The position numbers and the translations under genes are program-made. Positions 27,945 to 42,000 of a stretch of 64,000 nt of DNA are shown here, piece by piece. Within the stretch, counting starts at the first letter, position 1, and the number at the start of each line of letters is the position of its first letter. Below the pieces are notes generated by a model. The model was not told the origin of the DNA. It saw only the letters and a list, made by a program, of their open reading frames with translations, and searched no databases. This stretch comes from Bathymodiolus brooksi (Eukaryota > Mollusca > Bivalvia > Mytilida > Modiolidae), in assembly GCA_963680875.1 (NCBI GenBank), contig OY804578.1, positions 4,898,001 through 4,962,000 on the forward strand, read 5' to 3'.

Positions 27945-29483
27945 CATATACTATGTCTCTGACTCACTGTGCTTAACTCTTACACTATGTCTCTGACTCA
28001 CTGTACTTAACTCTTACATTATGTCTCTGACTCACTGTACTTAACCCCTTACACTATGTCTCTGACTCACTTTACTTAACTCTTACATTATGTCTCTGAC
28101 TCACTGTACTTAACTCTTACACTATGTCTCCGACTCACTGTACTTAACTCTTACACTATGTCTCTGACTCACTGTACTTATCTCTTAGACTATGTCTCTG
28201 ACTCACTGTACTTAACTCTTACACTATGTCTCTGCACTATGTCTCTGACTCACTGTACTTAACTCATATACTATTTCTCTGACTCACTGTGCTTAACTCT
28301 TACACTATGTCTCTAACTCACTGTACTTAACTCTTACATTATGTCTCTGACTCACTGTACTTAACTCTTACCTTACACTATGTCTCTGTCTCACTGTACT
28401 TAACTCTTACACTATGTCTCTGACTCACTGTACTTAACTCTTACATTATGTCTCTGACTCACTGTACTTAACTCTTACACTATGTCTCTGACTCACTGTA
28501 CTTAACTCTTACACTATGTCTCTGACTCACTGTATTTAACTCTTACATTATGTCTCTGACTCACTGTTCTTAACTCTTACACTATGTCTCTGACTCACTG
28601 TGCTGAACTCTTACACTATGTCTCTGACTCACTGTACTTAACTCTTACATTATGTCTCTGACTCACTGTACTTAACTCTTACACTATGTCTCTGACTCAC
28701 TGTACTTAACTCTTACACTATGTCTCTGACTCACTGTACTTAACTCTTACATTATGTCTCTGACTCACTGTACTTAACTCTTACATTATGACTGTACTTG
28801 ACTCTTACATTATGTCTCTGAGTCACTGTACTTAACTCTTACATTATTTCTCTGACTCACTGTACTTAACTCTTACACTATGTCTCTGACTCACTGTACT
28901 TAACTCTTACATTATGTCTCTCACTCACTTTACTTAACTCTTACACGATGTCTCTGACTCACTGTACTTAACTCTTACACTATGTCTCTGACTCACTGTA
29001 CTTAACTCTTACACTATGTCTCTGACTCACTGCACTTAACCCTTACCTTACACTATGTCTCTGACTCACTGTACTTAGCTCTTACATTATGTCTCTGACT
29101 CACTGTACTTAACTCTTACACTATGACTGTACTTGACTCTTACATTATGTCTCTGACTCACTGTACTTAACTCTTACATTATGTCTCTGACTCACTGTAC
29201 TTAACTCTTACACTATGTCTCTGACTCACTGTACTCAACTCTTACATTATGTCTCTGACTCACTGTACTTAACTCTTACCTTACACTATGTCTCTGACTC
29301 ACTGTACTTAACTCTTACATTATGTCTCTGACTCACTGTACTTAACTCTTACATTATGTCTCTGACTCACTGTACTTAACTCTTACACTATGTCTCTGAC
29401 TCACTCTACTTAACTCTTACACTATGTCTCTGACTCACTGTACTTAACTCTTACACTATGTCTCTGACTCACTGTACTTAACT
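27945..29483 (+). repeat. Domain A HOR copy 13 (short type, 1,539 bp)
   Basis: Same length and layout as copy 10: 13-bp remnant 28223-28235, secondary CATATAC 28265, 24-bp monomer 28785-28808. An ATTTCTCTG change near 28,272 separates the two copies, while ATTATTTCTCTG near 28,850 is shared with copy 10 (near 22,330). Confidence 0.78.
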
Positions 29484-31542
29484 CATATACTATGTCTCTG
29501 ACTCACTGTGCTTAACTCTTACACTATGTCTCTGACTCACTGTACTTAACTCTTACATTATGTCTCTGACTCACTGTACTTAACTCTTACACTATGTCTC
29601 TAACTCACTGTACTTAACTCTTACATTATGTCTCTGACTCACTGTACTTAACTCTTACCTTACACTATGTCTCTGACTCACTGTACTTAACTCTTACACT
29701 ATGTCTCTGACTCACTGTACTTAACTCTTACATTATGTCTCTGACTCACTGTACTTAACTCTTACACTATGTCTCTGACTCACTGTACTTAACTCTTACA
29801 TTATATCTCTGACTCACTGTACTTAACTCTTACACTATGTCTCTAACTCACTGTACTTAACTCTTACATTATGTCTCTGACTCACTGTACTTAACTCTTA
29901 CCTTACACTATGTCTCTGACTCACTGTACTTAACTCTTACACTATGACTCTGACTCACTGTACTTAACTCTTACATTATGTCTCTGACTCACTGTACTTA
30001 ACTCTTACACTATGTCTCTGACTCACTGTACTTAACTCTTACACTATGTCTCTGACTCACTGTACTTAACTCTTACACTATGTCTCTGACTCACTGTACT
30101 TAACACTTACACTATGTCTCTGACTCACTGTGCTGAACTCTTACACTATGTCTCTGACTCACTGTACATAACTCTTACATTATGTCTCTGACTCACTGTA
30201 CTTAACCCCTTACACTATGTCTCTGACTCACTGTACTTAACTCTTACATTATGTCTCTGACTCACTGTACTTAACTCTTACAATATGTCTCCGACTCACT
30301 GTACTTAACTCTTACACTATGTCTCTGACTCACTGTACTTATCTCTTACACTATGTCTCTGACTCACTGTACTTAACTCTTACACTATGTCTCTGCACTA
30401 TGTCTCTGACTCACTGTACTTAACTCTTACATTATATCTCTGACTCACTGTGCTTAACTCTTACACTATGTCTCTAACTCACTGTACTTAACTCTTACAT
30501 TATGTCTCTGACTCACTGTACTTAACTCTTACCTTACACTATGTCTCTGTCTCACTGTACTTAACTCTTACACTATGTCTCTGACTCACTGTACTTAACT
30601 CTTACATTATGTCTCTGACTCACTGTACTTAACTCTTACACTATGTCTCTGACTCACTGTACTTAACTCTTACACTATGTCTCTGACTCACTGTATTTAA
30701 CTCTTACATTATGTCTCTGACTCACTGTTCTTAGCTCTTACACTATGTCTCTGACTCACTGTGCTGAACTCTTACACTATGTCTCTGACTCACTGTACTT
30801 AACTCTTACATTATGTCTCTGACTCACTGTGCTTAACTCTTACACTATTTCTCTGACTCACTGTACTTAACTCTTACACTATGTCTCTGACTCACTGTAC
30901 TTAACTCTTACATTATGTCTCTGACTCACTGTACTTAACTCTTACATTATGACTGTACTTGACTCTTACATTATGTCTCTGAGTCACTGTACTTAACCCT
31001 TACATTATGTCTCTGACTCACTGTACTTAACTCTTACACTATGTCTCTGACTCACTGTACTTAACTCTTACATTATGTCTCTGACTCACTGTACTTAACT
31101 CTTACACGATGTCTCTGACTCACTGTACTTAACTCTTACACTATGTCTCTGACTCACTGTACTTAACTCTTACACTATGTCTCTGACTCACTGTACTTAA
31201 CTCTTACCTTACACTATGTCTCTGACTCACTGTACTTAGCTCTTACATTATGTCTCTGACTCACTGTACTGAACTCTTACACTATGACTGTACTTGACTC
31301 TTACATTATGTCTCTGACTCACTGTACTTAACTCTTACATTATGTCTCTGACTCACTGTACTTAACTCTTACACTATGTCTCTGACTCACTGTACTTAAC
31401 TCTTACATTATGTCTCTGACTCACTGTACTTAACTCTTACCTTACACTATGTCTCTGACTCACTGTACTTAACTCTTACATTATGTCTCTGACTCACTGT
31501 ACTTAACTCTTACACTATGTCTCTGACTCACTGTACTTAACT
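29484..31542 (+). repeat. Domain A HOR copy 14 (2,059 bp, internally deleted)
   Basis: It begins as a long-type copy with the 13-bp remnant at 30384-30396. It then jumps to the 24-bp monomer at 30946-30969, missing the CTTATATTATG/GTAATTAAC block. From here rightwards divergence from the rest of domain A rises. Confidence 0.74.
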
Positions 31543-33400
31543 CATATACTATGTCTCTGACTCACTGTGCTGAACTCTTACACTATGTCTCTGACTCACT
31601 GTACTTAACTCTTACATTATGTCTCTGACTCACTGTACTTAACTCTTACACTATGTCTCTGACTCACTGTACTTAACTCTTACATTATGTCTCTGACTCA
31701 CTGTACTTAACTTTTACCTTACACTATGTCTCTGACTCGCTGTACTTAACTCTTACACTATGTCTCTGACTCAAAGTACTTAACTCTTACATTATGTCTC
31801 TGACTCACTGTACTTAACTCTTACATTATGTCTCTGACTCACTGTACTTAAATCTTACATTATGTCTCTGACTCACTGTACTTAACTCTTACAGTATGTC
31901 TCTCACTCACTGTACCTAACTCTTACATTATGTCTCTGACTCACTGTACTTAACTCTTACCTTACACTATGTCTCTGACTCACTGTACTTAACTCTTACA
32001 CTATGTCTCTGACTCACTGTTCTTAACTCTTACATTATGTCTCTGACTCACTGTACTTAGCTCTTACCTTACACTATGTCTCTGTTTCACTCTACTTAAC
32101 TCTTACACTATGTCTCTGACTCACTCTACTTAACTCTTACACTATGTCTCTGACTCACTGTACTTAACTCTTACACTATGTCTCTGACTCCCTGTACTTA
32201 ACTCTTACCTTACACTATGTCTCTGACTCACTGTACTTAGCTCTTACATTATGTCTCTGACTCACTGTACTTAACTCTTACACTATGTCTCTGACTCACT
32301 GTACTTAACTCTTACATTATGTCTCTGACTCACTGTACTTAACTCTTACATTATGACTGTTCTCGACTCTTACATTATGTCTCTGATTCACTGTACTTAA
32401 CTCTTACATTATGTCTCTGACTCACTGTACTTAACTCTTACACTATGTCTCTGACTCACTGTACTTAACTCTTACATTGTGTCTCTGACTCACTGTACTT
32501 AACTCTTACACGATGTCTCTGACTCACTGTACTTAACTCTTACACTATGTCTCTGACTCACTGTACTTAACTCTTACACTATGTCTCTGACTCACTGTTC
32601 TTAACTCTTACCTTACACTATGTCTCTGACTCACTGTACTGAGCTCTTACATTATGTCTCTGACTCACTGTACTTAACTCTTACACTATGACTGTACTTG
32701 ACGCTTACATTATGTCTCTGACTCACTGTACTTAACTCTTACATTATGTCTCTGACTCACTGTACTTAACTCTTACACTATGTCTCTGACTCACTGTACT
32801 TAACTCTTACATTATGTCTCTGACTCACTGTACTTAACTCTTACCTTACACTATGTCTCTGACTCACTGTACTTAACTCTTACACTATGTCTCTGACTCA
32901 CTGTACTTAACTCTTACACTATGTCTCTGACTCACTGTACTTAACTCTTACACTATGTCTCTGACTCACTGTACTTAAGTCTTACACTATGTCTCTGACT
33001 CACTGTACTTAACTCATATACTATGTCTCAGACTCACTGTGCTTAACTCTTACATTATGTCTCTGACTCACTGTACTTAACTCTTACATTATGTCTCTGA
33101 CTCACTGTACTTAACTCTTACACTATGTCTCTGACTCACTGTACTTAACTCTTACATTATGTCTCTGACTCACTGTACTTAACTTTTACCTTACACTATG
33201 TCTCTGACTCGCTGTACTTAACTCTTACAGTATGTCTCTCACTCACTGTACCTAACTCTTACATTATGTCTCTGACTCACTGTACTTATCTCTTACCTTA
33301 CACTATGTCTCTGACTCACTGTGCTTAACTCTTACACTATGTCTCTGACTCACTGTTCTTAACTCTTACATTATGTCTCTGACTCACTGTACTTAACTCT
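31543..33400 (+). repeat. Diverged domain A edge with two partial copies
   Basis: A block with CTTTTACC and GACTCGCTG begins near 31711 and recurs at +1,472 (33183), matching the spacing of the CATATAC variants at 31543 and 33015. The first copy carries about 160 extra bases with CAAAGTAC. Private changes are denser than elsewhere in domain A (TTCTCGACTC near 32,360, GACGCTTAC near 32,702, CATTGTGTC near 32,476). This is what is expected toward the edge of a homogenised block. Confidence 0.65.
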
Positions 33401-33563
33401 TACACTATGACTGTACTTAACTCTTACATTATGTCTCTGACTCACTGTACTTAACTCTTACACTATGTCTCTGACTCTCTGTGCTTAACTCTTACACTAT
33501 GTCTCTGACTCACTGTACTTAACTCTTACACTATGACTCTGACTCACTGTACTTAACTCTTAC

Positions 33564-33601
33564 ACTATGTCTCTGACTCACTGTACTTAACTCATCCTTA
33601 C
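33564..33601 (+). repeat. 38-bp monomer (ATCC insertion), first of a recurring class
   Basis: AACTCTTAC is replaced by AACTCATCCTTAC, a four-base gain. It marks domain B; the ATCC lies at about 37604, 38841, 40928, 42131, 43480, 46198, 47401, 48750, 50070 and 54526, and again near 63,729. I saw none in domain A. Confidence 0.9.
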
Positions 33602-33660
33602 ACTATGTCTCTGACTCACTGTACTTAACTCTTACACTATGTCTCTGACTCACTGTACTT

Positions 33661-34055
33661 ATATCTTACACTATGTCTCTGACTCACTGTACTTAACTCT
33701 TACATTATGTCTCTGACTCACTGTATTTAACTCTTACACTATATCTCTGACTCACTGTACTTAACTCTTACACTATGTCTCTGACTCACTGTACTTAACT
33801 CTTACACTATGTCTCTTACTCACTGTACTTAACTCTAACACTATGTCTCTGACTCACTGTACTTAACTCTTACACTATGTCTCTGACTCACTGTACTTAT
33901 ATCTTACACTATGTCTCTGACTCACTGTACTTAACTCTTACATTATGTCTCTGACTCACTGTATTTAACTCTTACACTATATCTCTGACTCACTGTACTT
34001 AACTCTTACACTATGTCTCTGACTCACTGTACTTAACTCTTACACTATGTCTCTA
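33661..34055 (+). repeat. 238-bp (7-monomer) local tandem duplication
   Basis: The order TATATCTTAC, ATTATG, GTATTTAAC, TATATCTCTG at 33661 onward repeats starting at 33899, an offset of exactly 7 x 34. The second copy follows the first for about 150 bases, until CTCTAACTCAC replaces CTCTTACTCAC. Confidence 0.85.
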
Positions 34056-36840
34056 ACTCACTGTACTTAACTCTTACATTATGTCTCTGACTCACTGTAC
34101 TTAACTCTTACCTTACACTATGTCTCTGACTCACTGTACTTAACTTTTACACTATGTCTCTGACTCACTGTACTTAACTCTTACATTATGTCTCTGACTC
34201 ACTGTACTTAACCCTTACACTATGTCTCTGACTCACTGTACTTAACTCTTACACTATGTCTCTGACTCACTGTACTTAACTCTTACACTATGTCTCTGAC
34301 TCACTGTACTTAACTCTTACACTATGTCTCTGACTTACTGTGCTGAACTCTTACACTATGTCTCTGACTCACTGTACTTAACTCTTACATTATGTCTCTG
34401 ACTCACTGTACTTAACCCCTTACACTATGTCTCTGACTCACTGTACTTAACTCTTACATTATGTCTCTGACTCACTGTACTTAACTCTTACACTATGTCT
34501 CCGACTCACTGTACTTAACTCTTACACTATGTCTCTGACTCACTGTACTTATCTCTTACACTATGTCTCTGACTCACTGTACTTAACTCTTACACTATGT
34601 TTCTGACTCACACTACTTAACTCTTACACTATATCTCTGCCTCACTGTATTTAACTCTTACACTATGTCTCTGACTCACTGTACTTAACTCTTACACTAT
34701 GTCTCTGACTCACTGTACTTAACTCTTACACTATGTCTCTGACTCACTGTACTTAACTCTTACACTATGTCTCTGACTCACTGTACTTAACTCTTACATT
34801 ATATCTCTTACTCACTGTACTTAACTCTTACCTTACACTATGTCTCTGATTCACTGTACTGAACTCTTACACTATGTCTCTGCACTATGTCTCTGAATCA
34901 CTGTACTTAACTCTTACACTATGTCTCTGACTCACTGTACTGAACTCTTACACTATGTCTCTGACTCACTGTACTTAACTCTTACATTATGTCTCTGACT
35001 CACTGTACTTAGCTCTTACACTATGTCTCTGACTCACTGTACTTAACTCTTACATTATGTCTCTGACTCACTGTACTTAACTCTTACATTATGTCTCTGA
35101 CTCACTGTACTTAACTCTTACCTTACACTGTGTCTCTGACTCACTGTACTTAACTCTTACACTATGTCTCTGACTCACTGTTCTTAACTCTTACATTATG
35201 TCTCTGACTCACTGTACTTAACTCTTACACTATGACTGTACTTAACTCTTACATTATGTCTCTGACTCACTGTACTTAACTCTAACACTATGTCTCTGAC
35301 TCACTGTGCTTAACTCTTACACTATGTCTCTGACTCACTGTACTTAACTCTTACACTATGTCTCTGAATCACTGTACTTAACTCTTACATTATGTTTCTG
35401 ATTCACTGTACTTAACTCTTACACTATGTCTCTGACTCACTGTACTTAACTCTTACACTATGTCTCTGACTCACTGTACTTAGCTCTTACACTATGTCTC
35501 TGACTCACTGTACTTAACTCTTACACTATGTCTCTGACTCACTGTGCTGAACACTTACACTATGTCTCTGACTCACTGTACTTAACTCTTACATTATGTC
35601 TCTCACTCACTGTACTTAACTCTTACACTATGTCTCTGACTCACTGTACTTAACTCTTACATTATGTCTCTCACTCACTGTACTTAACTCTTACCTTACA
35701 CTATGTCTCTGACTCACTGTACTTAACTCTTACACTATGTCTCTGACTCAAAGTACTTAACTCTTACATTATGTCTCTGACTCACTGTACTTAACTCTTA
35801 CACTATGACTGTACTTGACTCTTACATTATGTCTCTGACTCACTGTACTTAACTCTTACATTATGTCTCTGACTCACTGTACTTAACTCTTACACTATGT
35901 CTCTGACTCACTGTACTTAACTCTTACATTATTTCTCTGACTCACTGTACTTAACTCTTACACTATGTCTCTGACTCACTGTACTTAACTCTTACACTAT
36001 GACTGTACTTGACTCTTACATTATGTCTCTGACTCACTGTACTTAACTCTTACATTATGTCTCTGACTCAATGTACTTAACTCTTACACTATGTCTCTGA
36101 CTCACTGTACTTAACTCTTACATTATGTCTCTGACTCACTGTACTTAACTCTTACCTTACACTATGTTTCTGACTCACTGTACTTAACTCTTACACTATG
36201 TCTCTGTCTCACTGTTCTTAACTCTTACATTATGTCTCTGACTCACTGTACTTAACTCTTACACTATGACTGTACTTAACTCTTACATTATGTCTCTGAC
36301 TCACTGTGCTGAACTCTTACACTATGTCTCTGACTCACTGTACTTAACTCTTACATTATGTCTCTGACTCACTGTACTTAACTCTTACACTATGTCTCTG
36401 ACTCACTGTACTTAACTCTTACATTATGTCTCTGACTCAATGTACTTAACTCTTACACTATGTCTCTGACTCACTGTACTTAACTCTTACATTATGTCTC
36501 TGACTCACTGTACTTAACTCTTACCTTACACTATGTCTCTGACTCACTGTACTTAACTCTTACATTATGTCTCTGACACACTGTGCTTAACTCTTACACT
36601 ATGTCTCTGACTCACTGTACTTAACTCTTACACTATGACTCTGACTCACTGTACTTAACTCTTACACTATGTCTCTGACTCACTGTACTTAACTCTTACA
36701 TTATGTCTCTGACTCAATGTACTTAACTCTTACACTATGTCTCTGACTCACTGTACTTAACTCTTACATTATGTCTCTGACTCACTGTACTTAACTCTTA
36801 CCTTACACTATGTCTCTGACTCACTGTACTTAACTCTTAC

Positions 36841-38930
36841 ATTATGTCTCTGATTCACTGTACTTAACTCTTACACTATGTCTCCGACTCACTGTACTTA
36901 GCTCTTACACTATGTCTCTGACTCACTGTACTTAACTCTTACACTATGTCTCTGACTCACTGTGCTGAACTCTTACACTATGTCTCTGACTCACTGTACT
37001 TAACTCTTACATTATGTCTCTCACTCACTGTACTTAACTCTTACACTATGTCTCTGACTCACTGTACTTAACTCTTACATTATGTCTCTGACTCACTGTA
37101 CTTAACTCTTACACTATGTCTCTGACTCAAAGTACTTAACTCTTACATTTTGTCTCTGACTCACTGTACTTAACACTAACACTATGACTGTACTTGACTC
37201 TTACATTTTGTCTCTGACTCACTGTACTTAACTCTTACATTATGTCTCTGACTCAATGTACTTAACTCTTACACTATGTCTCTGACTCACTGTACTTAAC
37301 TCTTACATTATGTCTCTGACTCACTGTACTTAACTCTTACCTTACACTATGTCTCTGACTCACAGTTCTTAGCTCTTACATTATGTCTCTGACTCACTGT
37401 ACTTAACTCTTACACTATGACTGTACTTAACTCTTACATTATGTCTCTGACTCACTGTACTTAACTCTTACACTATGTCTCTGACTCACTGTGCTTAACT
37501 CTTACACTATATCTCTGACTCACTGTACTTAACTCTTACACTATGACTCTGACTCACTGTACTTAACTCTTACACTATGTCTCTGACTCACTGTACTTAA
37601 CCCATCCTTACACTATGTCTCTGACTCACTGTACTTAACTCTTACACTATGTCTCTGACTCACTGTACTTATCTCTTACACTATTTCTCTGACTCACTGT
37701 ACTTAACTCTTACACTATGTCTCTGACTCACTGTGCTTAACTCTTACACTATGTCTCTGACTCACTGTACTTAACTCTTACACTATGACTCTGACTCACT
37801 GTACTTAACTCTTACACTATGTCTCTGACTCACTGTACTTATCTCTTACACTATGTCTCTGACTCACTGTTCTTAACTCTTACATTATGTCTCTGACTCA
37901 CTGTACTTAACTCTTACACTATGACTGTACTTAACTCTTACATTATGTCTCTGACTCACTTTACTTAACTCTAACACTATGTCTCTGACTCACTGTGCTT
38001 AACTCTTACACTATGTCTCTGACTCACTGTACTTAACTCTTACACTATGTCTCTGACTCACTGTACTTAACTCTTACATTATGTCTCTGATTCACTGTAC
38101 TTAACTCTTACACTATGTCTCTGACTCACTGTACTTAGCTCTTACACTATGTCTCTGACTCACTGTACTTAACTCTTACACTATGTCTCTGACTCACTGT
38201 GCTGAACTCTTACACTATGTCTCTGACTCACTGTACTTAACTCTTACATTATGTCTCTCACTCACTGTACTTAACTCTTACACTATGTCTCTGACTCACT
38301 GTACTTAACTCTTACATTATGTCTCTGACTCACTGTACTTAACTCTTACACTATGTCTCTGACTCAAAATACTTAACTCTTACATTTTGTCTCTGACTCA
38401 CTGTACTTAACTCTAACACTATGACTGTACTTGACTCTTACATTATGTCTCTGACTCACTGTACTTAACTCTTACATTATGTCTCTGACTCAATGTACTT
38501 AACTCTTACACTATGTCTCTGACTCACTGTACTTAACTCTTACATTATGTCTCTGACTCACTGTACTTAACTCTTACCTTACACTATGTCTCTGACTCAC
38601 AGTTCTTAGCTCTTACATTATGTCTCTGACTCACTGTACTTAACTCTTACACTATGACTGTACTTAACTCTTACATTATGTCTCTGACTCACTGTACTTA
38701 ACTCTTACACTATGTCTCTGACTCACTGTGCTTAACTCTTACACTATGTCTCTGACTCACTGTACTTAACTCTTACACTATGACTCTGACTCACTGTACT
38801 TAACTCTTACACTATGTCTCTGACTCACTGTACTTAACTCATCCTTACACTATGTCTCTGACTCACTGTACTTAACTCTTACACTATGTCTCTGACTCAC
38901 TGTACTTATCTCTTACACTATGTCTCTGAC
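36841..38930 (+). repeat. 1,237-bp tandem duplication in domain B
   Basis: Five markers recur at +1,237: GATTCACTG (36852, 38089), GCTGAAC (36964, 38201), GACTCAAA (37124, 38361), CACAGTTCTTAGC (37361, 38598) and the ATCC insertion (37604, 38841). The two copies differ by small changes such as CAAAGTAC against CAAAATAC. A pair of the same subunits appears again about 3.3 kb downstream inside the 5,270-bp repeat. Outer limits are approximate. Confidence 0.85.
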
Positions 38931-39009
38931 TCACTGTACTTATCTCTTACACTATGTCTCTGACTCACTGTACTTATCTCTTACACTATATCTCTGACTC
39001 ACTGTACTT

Positions 39010-42000
39010 AACTCTTACACTATGTCTCTGACTCACTGTACTTAACTCTTATACTATGTCTCTGACTCACTGTACTTAACTCTTACTCTATGTCTCTGAC
39101 TCATTGTACTTAACTCTTACACTATGTCTCTGACTCACTGTACTTAACTCTTACATTATATCTCTGACTCACTGTACTTAACTCTTACACTATGTCTCTA
39201 ACTCACTCTACTTAACTCTTACATTATGTCTCTGACTCACTGTACTTAACTCTTACCTTACACTATGTCTCTGACTCACTGTACTTAACTCTTACACTAT
39301 GTCTCTGACTCACTGTACTTAACTCTTACACTATGTCTCTCACTCACTGTACTTAACTCTTACACTATGTCTCTGACTCACTGTACTTAACTCTTACATT
39401 ATGTCTCTGACTCACTGTACTTAACTCTTACACTATGTCTCTGACTCAAAGTACTTAACTCTTACATTTTGTCTCTGACTCACTGTACTTAACTCTTACA
39501 CTATGACTGTACTTGACTCTTACATTATGTCTCTGACTCACTGTACTTAACTCTTACATTATGTCTCTGACTCACTGTACTTAACTCTTACATTATGTCT
39601 CTGACTCACTGTACTTAACTCTTACACTATGTCTCTGACTCACTGTACTTAACTCTTGCACTATGACTGTACTTGACTCTTACATTATGTCTCTGACTCA
39701 CTGTACTTAACTCTTACATTATATCTCTGACTCAATGTACTTAACTCTTACACTATGTCTCTGACTCACTGTACTTAACTCTTACATTATGTCTCTGACT
39801 CACTGCACTTAACTCTTACCTTACACTATGTCTCTGACTCACTGTACTTAACTCTTACACTATGTCTCTGACTCACTGTTCTTAACTCTTACATTATGTC
39901 TCTGACTCACTGTACTTAACTCTTACAATATGACTGTACTTAACTCTTACACTATGTCTCTGACTCACTGTACTTAACTCTTACACTATGTCTCTGACTC
40001 ACTGTACTTAACTCTTACACTATGTCTCTGACTCACTGTGCTTAACTCTTACACTATGTCTCTGACTCACTGTACTTAACTCTTACATTATATCTCTGAC
40101 TCACTGTACTTAACTCTTACACTATGACTCTAACTCACTCTACTTAACTCTTACATTATGTCTCTGACTCACTGTACTTAACTCTTACCTTACACTATGT
40201 CTCTGACTCACTGTACTTAACTCTTACACTATGACTCTGACTCACTGTACTTAACTCTTACACTATGTCTCTGACTCACTGTATTTAACTCATACCTTAC
40301 ACTATGTCTCTGACTCACTGTACTTAACTCTTACACTATGTCTCTGACTCACTGTTCTTAAATCTTACATTATGTCTCTGACTCACTGTACTTAACTCTT
40401 ACAATATGACTGTACTTAACTCTTACACTATGTCTCTGACTCACTGTACTTAACTCTTACACTATGTCTCTGACTCACTGTACTTAACTCTTACACTATG
40501 TCTCTGACTCACTGTGCTTAACTCTTACACTATGTCTCTGACTCACTGTACTTAACTCTTACATTATATCTCTGACTCACTGTACTTAACTCTTACACTA
40601 TGACTCTAACTCACTCTACTTAACTCTTACATTATGTCTCTGACTCACTGTACTTAACTCTTACCTTACACTATGTCTCTGACTCACAGTTCTTAGCTCT
40701 TACATTATGTCTCTGACTCACTGTACTTAACTCTTACACTATGACTGTACTTAACTCTTACATTATGTCTCTGACTCACTGTACTTAACTCTTACACTAT
40801 GTCTCTGACTCACTGTGCTTAACTCTTACACTATATCTCTGACTCACTGTACTTAACTCTTACACTATGACTCTGACTCACTGTACTTAACTCTTACACT
40901 ATGTCTCTGACTCACTGTACTTAACCCATCCTTACACTATGTCTCTGACTCACTGTACTTAACTCTTACACTATTTCTCTGACTCACTGTACTTAACTCT
41001 TACACTATGTCTCTGACTCACTGTGCTTAACTCTTACACTATGTCTCTGACTCACTGTACTTAACTCTTACACTATGACTCTGACTCACTGTACTTAACT
41101 CTTACACTATGTCTCTGACTCACTGTACTTATCTCTTACACTATGTCTCTGACTCACTGTTCTTAACTCTTACATTATGTCTCTGACTCACTGTACTTAA
41201 CTCTTACACTATGACTGTACTTAACTCTTACATTATGTCTCTGACTCACTTTACTTAACTCTAACACTATGTCTCTGACTCACTGTGCTTAACTCTTACA
41301 CTATGTCTCTGACTCACTGTACTTAACTCTTACACTATGTCTCTGACTCACTGTACTTAACTCTTACATTATGTCTCTGATTCACTGTACTTAACTCTTA
41401 CACTATGTCTCTGACTCACTGTACTTAGCTCTTACACTATGTCTCTGACTCACTGTACTTAACTCTTACACTATGTCTCTGACTCACTGTGCTGAACTCT
41501 TACACTATGTCTCTGACTCACTGTACTTAACTCTTACATTATGTCTCTCACTCACTGTACTTAACTCTTACACTATGTCTCTGACTCACTGTACTTAACT
41601 CTTACATTATGTCTCTGACTCACTGTACTTAACTCTTACACTATGTCTCTGACTCAAAATACTTAACTCTTACATTTTGTCTCTGACTCACTGTACTTAA
41701 CTCTAACACTATGACTGTACTTGACTCTTACATTATGTCTCTGACTCACTGTACTTAACTCTTACATTATGTCTCTGACTCAATGTACTTAACTCTTACA
41801 CTATGTCTCTGACTCACTGTACTTAACTCTTACATTATGTCTCTGACTCACTGTACTTAACTCTTACCTTACACTATGTCTCTGACTCACAGTTCTTAGC
41901 TCTTACATTATGTCTCTGACTCACTGTACTTAACTCTTACACTATGACTGTACTTAACTCTTACATTATGTCTCTGACTCACTGTACTTAACTCTTACAC

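Larger units (their letters stand above)
1..33400 (+). repeat. Domain A: long/medium/short HOR family
   Basis: This domain is defined by shared variant monomers: CATATAC in place of CTTACAC, CACGATG, CTCTCACTCACTTTAC, a 24-bp monomer followed by TGAGTCA, GTAATTAAC, CTTATATTATG, CTGTCTCAC and 13-bp monomer remnants. The same order of variants returns at offsets such as 2,769, 2,876, 2,502, 6,541, 13,441 and 16,154 bp. Copies therefore descend from one another by duplication and unequal exchange rather than evolving monomer by monomer. The right boundary is approximate: these markers fade and domain B markers (ATCC insertion, 24-bp monomer with TTAAC) begin near 33.4-33.6 kb. Confidence 0.85.
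33400..36840 (+). repeat. Domain B, left portion: diverged, weakly ordered monomers
   Basis: 34-bp monomers with many private substitutions, including TATATCTTAC, GTATTTAAC, CACACTAC, TTACTCACTG and AACTCTAACAC. New class markers first appear here: the 38-bp monomer, 24-bp monomers reading ACTGTACTTAAC, CTCAAAGTAC and CATTTTGTC. Apart from the local 238-bp duplication I could not resolve a clean HOR period. A 13-bp remnant followed by TGAATCAC at 34871-34883 links this stretch to domain C. Confidence 0.7.

Noticed and set aside
31700..33300. Possible non-satellite insertion, because of denser substitutions
   Set aside because: Every stretch still resolves into the same 34-bp monomers; it is diverged array, not foreign DNA.
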